21,572 nucleotides of DNA from Tubiluchus corallicola (Eukaryota; Priapulida; Priapulimorpha; Priapulimorphida; Tubiluchidae). The position numbers were made by a program, and so were the translations under genes. The first letter of the stretch is position 1. Every line of letters begins with the position of its first letter. The DNA lies in NCBI GenBank assembly GCA_030141605.1, contig JAQGDQ010002479.1:1-21572 (forward strand), read 5' to 3'. The notes under the pieces are model-generated. The model saw only the letters and a list, made by a program, of their open reading frames with translations. It searched no databases and had not been told where the DNA came from. Positions 16,435 through 21,572 of the stretch are shown here, piece by piece.

Positions 16435-19362
16435 TTATTCCTGTTTTAAAGCACCGCACAATACTTCCACAGGGTGTAATGCTTCTACGCTTGCAAGTTC
16501 TTCTATTTGCTGCCTACACGATGTTCCAGAGGCAATGACTGTGGTATTAGGTTTCATTTTTTTTATTTCTGGAATCACCACAAGATTTGCTATTTTTTGC
16601 GATATGTTATAATGTTCTTTCTCATACCCAAACGAGCCGGCCATACCACAACAACCTGAGGGTATTTCGCTTACTTCATAGTTCTTAGGGAGGTTTAAAA
16701 TATCTAATATTGGTTGAGTTGAAGACAACGATTTTTGAAAGCAGTGTGCGTGTAATTTCATTTTTAGACTATTATGGCTGAATTGCTCGCTTGTTATATG
16801 CTTTTTTGCTATTTCCTCCGCCAAGAACTCTTCTATTAGAAAGCTGTTAGTCGCTATATGCCTTGCATCCTTCACTAGTTTATTGTCTACCAACTCTGGA
16901 TATTCATCTTTAAAAACCAACAAGCACGAAGGTTCAATACCTATAAGAGGAGTATCTTTTGATATTTTATCTTTCAACAAATTTATATTTTTATTAGCTA
17001 TATATTTAGCTCTTTTTAGCAAACCCTTAGAAATCAATACTCTACCACTTTCTTTATGTTTCGGGATTTCTACATAATACCCCAAGCCTGTAAGGAGTTT
17101 AACAGCAGCAATACCTACTTTTACATCGTAATAGTTGGTAAACTCATCTGCTAATAAATAGACTTTTGCTTTATTACTGTTTTTATTCAAGGCTTTTAAA
17201 TTTCTTTTTGCCCACTTTTGCAATGTTATTTTATACAATTTGGGCAATCTTCGTTCTCTTGCTATTCCTAATATGTTTTTTATTAACAATGAAATGGCTT
17301 TTATCCCTAGTAATTTATTATAAACATTGGGGAATACAGATGCTATCTTGTTTACCCTATGTAAACGAGCAAATAGTTTTACCCGCAAAGGCACTCCATA
17401 TTTATCGTAGTAATGTTGCAAAAATTCCGCTTTTAACTTAGCCATATCTACATTTGAAGGGCATTCCGACTTACAAGCCTTACACTGCAAACATAACTCT
17501 AAAACACTGTACAACTCTTTATTGGCTAAGGGATTTTTGTTTCTTGAAAAAGAAATAAACTCTCTCAACATATTGGCTCTTGCACGTGTAGTATGTTTTT
17601 CCTCGTGTGTGGCCATATAACTAGGACACATTGTGCCTCCTATTAATGCCGATTTTCTACAGTCTCCAGAACCATTACATTGTTCTACGGCTCTTTGTAT
17701 TCCTTGTGTTTTTGAAAAATCAAAATAAGTTTTTATCTCTTTTGTTTTTTGATTTTCTGTATATTTTAAGTTTTCGGTTATGGAACTAGCATCTACTATT
17801 TTATAAGGGTTGAAAATATTGGAAGGGTCAAATACTTTTTTTATCTCTTTGCACAGCTTATAATTTTTCTCTCCTACAATAATAGGAATAAACTCCGACC
17901 TTAACCTACCGTCTCCGTGTTCGCCACTCAACGAGCCTTTATATTTCTTTACCAACTGTGCTACTGCCAAACCTATTTCATAAAAAATTTGTCTATCCTT
18001 CTTTTCTTTTAAATTTAACACTGGTCGCAAATGTAACTCTCCTGAACCTATATGAGCATAATACACACATTTTAGATTGTATTGCCTCAATATTGCGTTA
18101 AATTCTTTAATATACCTTGGTAGTACTTTAGGATTTACAGCCGTATCTTCTACTATCGTTACTGGCTTTTTATCACCTCTAATATTAGAGAGCGAGCCAA
18201 GACCAGCCTTTCGCAAAGCCCAGACTTTATTAATATCGGTGCCTTCTACTAATGGGAAATGATAACCATAACCTGATTGACGCATCAAAGCTTCTGTCTC
18301 TTTTGCCAGTGCTTTCAACTCTTTCAAGCTCTCTCTTGCCCATTCTATTATTAGTATTGCCTTGGGAGTACCTTTAATAAAAAATCTGTTTTTTTGCTGC
18401 AACAAATTATTTGCCGTACTACTGATAATGGCTTCATCTATCATTTCAATAGAGTTAGGTTTTTGTTGAAGAGCAAGCAAGTTGGCATCAAATGCTTCTT
18501 CCAGTTTATCAAAATGCACACACAGTAATCCTTTATGCTTTGGAGGCACAGGCACAAGATTGAGCTTCGCTTCTGTAACAAAAGCTAAAGTTCCCTCCGA
18601 ACCTGCTATCAGTTTACAGAGGTTAAACCCCTCTCCTCTCCTATTAAAAGGCTTTTGTTGCAACAATAAGTCTATGGCATACCCTGTGTTTCTTCTTTTT
18701 ATTTCAGGGTCTGGGTATTGGCGGGTAATTTCCTTTTGATTTTCACTGTCGGACAATATCTCGTCTATTTGTTTGTATATTTTACTTTCTAAGGTATTCC
18801 CCTCTAATTTCTGTAGATATTCCTCTGTGGTCAGTTCTTTGAGGATAATTTCTGAACCATCGCTCAATAAGGCATTTATTTCGAGTGTGTGGTCTCTGGT
18901 AGAACCATAGATAATAGAATTAGCTCCGCAAGAGTTGTTGCCTAGCATCCCTCCTATCATACAACGATTTGAAGTAGATGTTTCTGGGGGGAAAAATAAG
19001 CCATAACGTTTCAACTCTATATTTAATTCATCTAAAACAACAGCAGGTTGAACTTTTACCCATCTCTCTTTTGTATTTACTTCTAGTATTTGGTTCATAT
19101 ACTTAGAAGTATCCACAATTATTCCATCGCTTACAACTTGTCCTGCCAGTGATGTTCCTGCCGTTCTTGGCGTAATTGATATATTGTTTTTCTTCGCAAA
19201 TTCTATTACTTTTTTAATATCGTCTTTGTCTTTGGGATATACAACTGCCAAAGGTTTTTGCTTGTAAGGCGATGCATCGGTAGCGTACATTATCTTATGG
19301 CTTATATCGTTAAAAACCTCTCCTTTTATTTCTTCGCTTAGTTGCTGAAATATGGCAGACAT
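16435..19362 (-). CDS. FAD/4Fe-4S fusion dehydrogenase (YdiJ-like, D-2-hydroxyacid type)
   Basis: 975 residues joining a GlcD-like flavoprotein to a GlcF-like iron-sulfur half. The FAD (PCMH-type) domain shows TPRTAGTSLAGQ (64-75) and GGMLGNNSCGANS (137-149). The FAD-linked oxidase C-terminal domain has HIGSGELH (His437, His444) and GEHGDG (Glu481, His482), residues that bind the active-site metal in D-2-hydroxyglutarate and D-lactate dehydrogenases. The iron-sulfur part has C562/C568/C579 and C624-x2-C-x2-C-x3-C634, followed by two CCG-type blocks (GCCGMAGSFG, and SGTSCRQQIEEL near the C-terminus). It probably oxidises D-2-hydroxyglutarate or D-lactate at the cytoplasmic membrane and passes electrons to the quinone pool. 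The exact substrate cannot be decided by eye. Length matches fused homologues (about 970-1020), so it is complete. Confidence 0.92.
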   Translation of the reverse strand: MSAIFQQLSEEIKGEVFNDISHKIMYATDASPYKQKPLAVVYPKDKDDIKKVIEFAKKNNISITPRTAGTSLAGQVVSDGIIVDTSKYMNQILEVNTKERWVKVQPAVVLDELNIELKRYGLFFPPETSTSNRCMIGGMLGNNSCGANSIIYGSTRDHTLEINALLSDGSEIILKELTTEEYLQKLEGNTLESKIYKQIDEILSDSENQKEITRQYPDPEIKRRNTGYAIDLLLQQKPFNRRGEGFNLCKLIAGSEGTLAFVTEAKLNLVPVPPKHKGLLCVHFDKLEEAFDANLLALQQKPNSIEMIDEAIISSTANNLLQQKNRFFIKGTPKAILIIEWARESLKELKALAKETEALMRQSGYGYHFPLVEGTDINKVWALRKAGLGSLSNIRGDKKPVTIVEDTAVNPKVLPRYIKEFNAILRQYNLKCVYYAHIGSGELHLRPVLNLKEKKDRQIFYEIGLAVAQLVKKYKGSLSGEHGDGRLRSEFIPIIVGEKNYKLCKEIKKVFDPSNIFNPYKIVDASSITENLKYTENQKTKEIKTYFDFSKTQGIQRAVEQCNGSGDCRKSALIGGTMCPSYMATHEEKHTTRARANMLREFISFSRNKNPLANKELYSVLELCLQCKACKSECPSNVDMAKLKAEFLQHYYDKYGVPLRVKLFARLHRVNKIASVFPNVYNKLLGIKAISLLIKNILGIARERRLPKLYKITLQKWAKRNLKALNKNSNKAKVYLLADEFTNYYDVKVGIAAVKLLTGLGYYVEIPKHKESGRVLISKGLLKRAKYIANKNINLLKDKISKDTPLIGIEPSCLLVFKDEYPELVDNKLVKDARHIATNSFLIEEFLAEEIAKKHITSEQFSHNSLKMKLHAHCFQKSLSSTQPILDILNLPKNYEVSEIPSGCCGMAGSFGYEKEHYNISQKIANLVVIPEIKKMKPNTTVIASGTSCRQQIEELASVEALHPVEVLCGALKQE

Positions 19363-19402
19363 ATTAAATTTGTTTTACTTTATGGAATTCAAAAATTCTA
19401 CA

Positions 19403-19437
19403 CAAAGCTACTATAAAAATAACACTATATCTTAGTG
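19403..19437 (-). promoter_or_regulatory. Candidate promoter and small inverted repeat of the dehydrogenase gene
   Basis: On the minus strand TAGCTTTG (19410-19403) matches TAnnTTTG and would start transcription near 19397, about 35 nt before the ATG at 19362. No TTG lies at the -33 position. In its place is a short perfect inverted repeat, CACTA (19423-19427) and TAGTG (19433-19437), that could bind a regulator. Confidence 0.35.
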
Positions 19438-19497
19438 AGTTTAAACGAATATTTTTTGCAAGCTACTGACAAGCAGACTTATAAGTTCTTTTTGCCA

Positions 19498-19526
19498 TTG
19501 TGAATTGCTTTTAAATTGTATCTTTG
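19498..19526 (+). promoter_or_regulatory. Promoter embedded in the CRISPR repeat (first copy shown; present in all 32)
   Basis: Within each repeat TTG (repeat positions 2-4) and TATCTTTG (positions 23-30) are 18 bp apart and match the Bacteroidota -33/-7 consensus. The expected start site falls at about repeat position 34 to spacer position 2. Neisseria type II-C repeats work similarly, giving short crRNAs without 5' processing. The first repeat's A at position 1 leaves both boxes intact. Confidence 0.65.
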
Positions 19527-20846
19527 TATAGGAACAACCCCATTCCTCCATTACTTCTACGTGTTGTGAATTGCTTTTAAATTGTATCTTTGTATAGGAA
19601 TCATTTGAGAACTCAAAAGTAATCCCGTGTTGTGAATTGCTTTTAAATTGTATCTTTGTATAGGAAGATTTTTATAGAGGACAAAGACGGCAAGTTGTGA
19701 ATTGCTTTTAAATTGTATCTTTGTATAGGGGGTGGATGTGAAGCACGAGGGGCTGGGCTGTTGTGAATTGCTTTTAAATTGTATCTTTGTATAGGAGCGG
19801 GTTTGCTAACAGAAAATAAGATAGGGTTGTGAATTGCTTTTAAATTGTATCTTTGTATAGGATCTAAAACAAAGTATATAGTACGTTCTTGTTGTGAATT
19901 GCTTTTAAATTGTATCTTTGTATAGGCGAAGGGGCAGGAGTTTAGAGTTACTTCTCGTTGTGAATTGCTTTTAAATTGTATCTTTGTATAGGGAAATTGT
20001 GTTGTGAGGAAAATCCCATTGGTTGTGAATTGCTTTTAAATTGTATCTTTGTATAGGATTGGTATGACAAACAAAAAACAAACTCTTGTTGTGAATTGCT
20101 TTTAAATTGTATCTTTGTATAGGAGCAAGATAAATTACAGTTTGACGTAGTTGGTTGTGAATTGCTTTTAAATTGTATCTTTGTATAGGTTATCTTTATA
20201 CTATAATAACAATAACAAGTTGTGAATTGCTTTTAAATTGTATCTTTGTATAGGCTTTATGTTTTTTGTTTTTAATCCTTCTTAGTTGTGAATTGCTTTT
20301 AAATTGTATCTTTGTATAGGGATCAATATTACTCCCTTGAAAATTTAATAGTTGTGAATTGCTTTTAAATTGTATCTTTGTATAGGAAGGAGGTGGTATG
20401 GAAAAAATTCTAATAAGTTGTGAATTGCTTTTAAATTGTATCTTTGTATAGGGGGTCTGTTGGAAGTCGTTAACTCAGAAGAGTTGTGAATTGCTTTTAA
20501 ATTGTATCTTTGTATAGGCAATGAAGACAACAATACTTAAATTACTCAGTTGTGAATTGCTTTTAAATTGTATCTTTGTATAGGCTGCAAACCACGTTAA
20601 GCGTGTTATGTTTGTTGTGAATTGCTTTTAAATTGTATCTTTGTATAGGCAAATAGCGGATAAACCAAATGGCATAGAGGTTGTGAATTGCTTTTAAATT
20701 GTATCTTTGTATAGGTAGAAAGAATTTTAAGACAACCTCAACACAGTTGTGAATTGCTTTTAAATTGTATCTTTGTATAGGAATTAATAACTACTAATTA
20801 GTTGCAATAAGTTGTGAATTGCTTTTAAATTGTATCTTTGTATAGG

Positions 20847-20978
20847 TCCGCCTCACAAGAGGAGCTATCAAGTCCTGTTGTGAATTGCTTTTAAATTGTA
20901 TCTTTGTATAGGTCCGCCTCACAAGAGGAGCTATCAAGTCCTGTTGTGAATTGCTTTTAAATTGTATCTTTGTATAGG
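20847..20978 (+). repeat. Tandem duplication of one spacer-repeat unit
   Basis: The spacers at 20847-20876 and 20913-20942 are identical (TCCGCCTCACAAGAGGAGCT and on), each followed by an identical repeat. The unit is 66 bp. Recombination between identical repeats is the simplest origin. Confidence 0.97.
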
Positions 20979-21374
20979 GGATGCTGTTGGGGATATATCT
21001 GATTTTGAGTTGTGAATTGCTTTTAAATTGTATCTTTGTATAGGGAAGATTTTTGTTGAAGACAAAGATGGCAAGTTGTGAATTGCTTTTAAATTGTATC
21101 TTTGTATAGGACAACTTTTGTTTTTAAAAATTTCTTTTCAGTTGTGAATTGCTTTTAAATTGTATCTTTGTATAGGGGATGCTGTTGGGGATATATCTGA
21201 TTTTGAGTTGTGAATTGCTTTTAAATTGTATCTTTGTATAGGGAAGATTTTTGTTGAAGACAAAGATGGCAAGTTGTGAATTGCTTTTAAATTGTATCTT
21301 TGTATAGGACAACTTTTGTTTTTAAAAATTTCTTTTCAGTTGTGAATTGCTTTTAAATTGTATCTTTGTATAGG
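20979..21374 (+). repeat. Tandem duplication of a three-spacer block (198 bp x 2)
   Basis: Positions 20979-21176 (three spacers with their repeats) recur exactly at 21177-21374 in the same order. The block starts GGATGCTGTTGGGGATATAT. As for the neighbouring one-unit duplication, unequal exchange between repeats explains it. Four of 31 spacers are redundant for these reasons. Confidence 0.97.
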
Positions 21375-21572
21375 CCCAACGACTGGGGCTGTCGCTGCAC
21401 TGTAGTTGTGAATTGCTTTTAAATTGTATCTTTGTATAGGGTTTCGTAAGATTCGATGAGATCTTTCACAGTTGTGAATTGCTTTTAAATTGTATCTTTG
21501 TATAGGGCTTCTTTCAGTTTATCCACATTTTCCTGAGTTGTGAATTGCTTTTAAATTGTATCTTTGTATAGG

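Larger units (their letters stand above)
19497..21572 (+). CRISPR. CRISPR array, 32 repeats and 31 spacers, type II-C-like repeat, running off the window
   Basis: Thirty-two copies of a 36-bp repeat (starts GTTGTGAATTGCTTTTAAAT, ends TATCTTTGTATAGG) are separated by 31 spacers: 25 of 30 nt and six of 29 nt. Repeats are identical except the first (19497-19532), whose first base is A instead of G. The last one ends exactly at the window edge, so the array continues. Repeat sequence and 30-nt spacers resemble Bacteroidota type II-C (Cas9) arrays, although those repeats are often near 47 bp. The GTTG...CAAC ends of type VI-B repeats are absent. No cas gene, tracrRNA anti-repeat or clear leader is in the window. 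The embedded promoters indicate plus-strand transcription. There are 27 distinct spacers, because four are exact duplicates. Subtype is inferred from repeat resemblance only. Confidence 0.98.

Noticed and set aside
16277-16612. 111-codon plus-strand ORF at the end of the dehydrogenase gene
   Set aside because: Its second half is antisense to the conserved C-terminus of the FAD/Fe-S protein and its first half runs through the inverted-repeat arm; no protein-like pattern.
1660-16785. Short matches to the CRISPR repeat outside the array (AAATTGCTTA near 1663, GAATTGCT near 16775) as a tracrRNA anti-repeat
   Set aside because: Matches are under 10 bp, and the second is inside the dehydrogenase coding sequence. 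No anti-repeat of useful length is visible.
20345-21312. Minus-strand ORFs across the CRISPR array with repeated YTKIQFKSNSQ
   Set aside because: These are translations of the CRISPR repeat and spacers. The repeated peptide is simply the reverse strand of the 36-bp repeat.
19497-21572. Type VI-B (Cas13b) array, suggested by 36-bp repeats and 30-nt spacers in a Bacteroidota genome
   Set aside because: VI-B repeats have complementary GTTG and CAAC ends, which are absent here. The repeat resembles type II-C, and one spacer pair reads in the sense direction of its target gene.

Overview
The window looks like a chromosomal segment of an AT-rich Bacteroidota bacterium. The reasons are several Bacteroidota-style -7 elements (TAnnTTTG), the lack of Shine-Dalgarno sequences before starts, an MG2/TonB-plug protein, an RHS core fragment of the Bacteroidota type, a lipoprotein membrane-fusion protein, and a CRISPR repeat that resembles Bacteroidota type II-C repeats. 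I cannot assign a genus.

Region 1 (1-2083) is accessory and mostly non-coding. It holds the 3' end of an unidentified gene (1-129), an orphan fragment of an RHS core domain (about 176-283), an imperfect 37-bp inverted repeat (357-489) and a minisatellite of ten 68-70 bp units (655-1337) with decayed copies on both sides. On the minus strand a 42-residue ORF (1467-1595) has the look of a double-glycine-leader peptide precursor with a Cys-rich core.

Region 2 (2084-8159) is a likely operon. An exported TPR-CHAT protease-like protein is followed 24 bp later by an exported MG2/TonB-plug protein with no beta-barrel, then by coaD (coenzyme A synthesis) 16 bp further on.

Region 3 (8371-14287) is a complete tripartite RND efflux operon in the order TolC-like channel, HlyD/AcrA-like lipoprotein adaptor, RND permease. 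Intergenic gaps are 2 and 11 bp.

Region 4 (14288-16434) carries a lone polytopic GT22-like glycosyltransferase gene between two inverted arms of about 160 bp (roughly 85% alike). A frameshifted coding remnant overlaps the outer edge of the left arm.

Region 5 (16435-19362, minus strand) is a 975-residue FAD/4Fe-4S fusion dehydrogenase of the D-2-hydroxyglutarate/D-lactate dehydrogenase (YdiJ-like) type.

Region 6 (19497 to the window end) is a CRISPR array with 32 copies of a 36-bp repeat and 31 spacers of 29-30 nt. No cas gene or tracrRNA lies in the window. Each repeat contains a Bacteroidota-type promoter placed to start transcription at the edge of the next spacer. Two spacers derive from the same protein-coding site in diverged targets, and parts of the array are tandemly duplicated.
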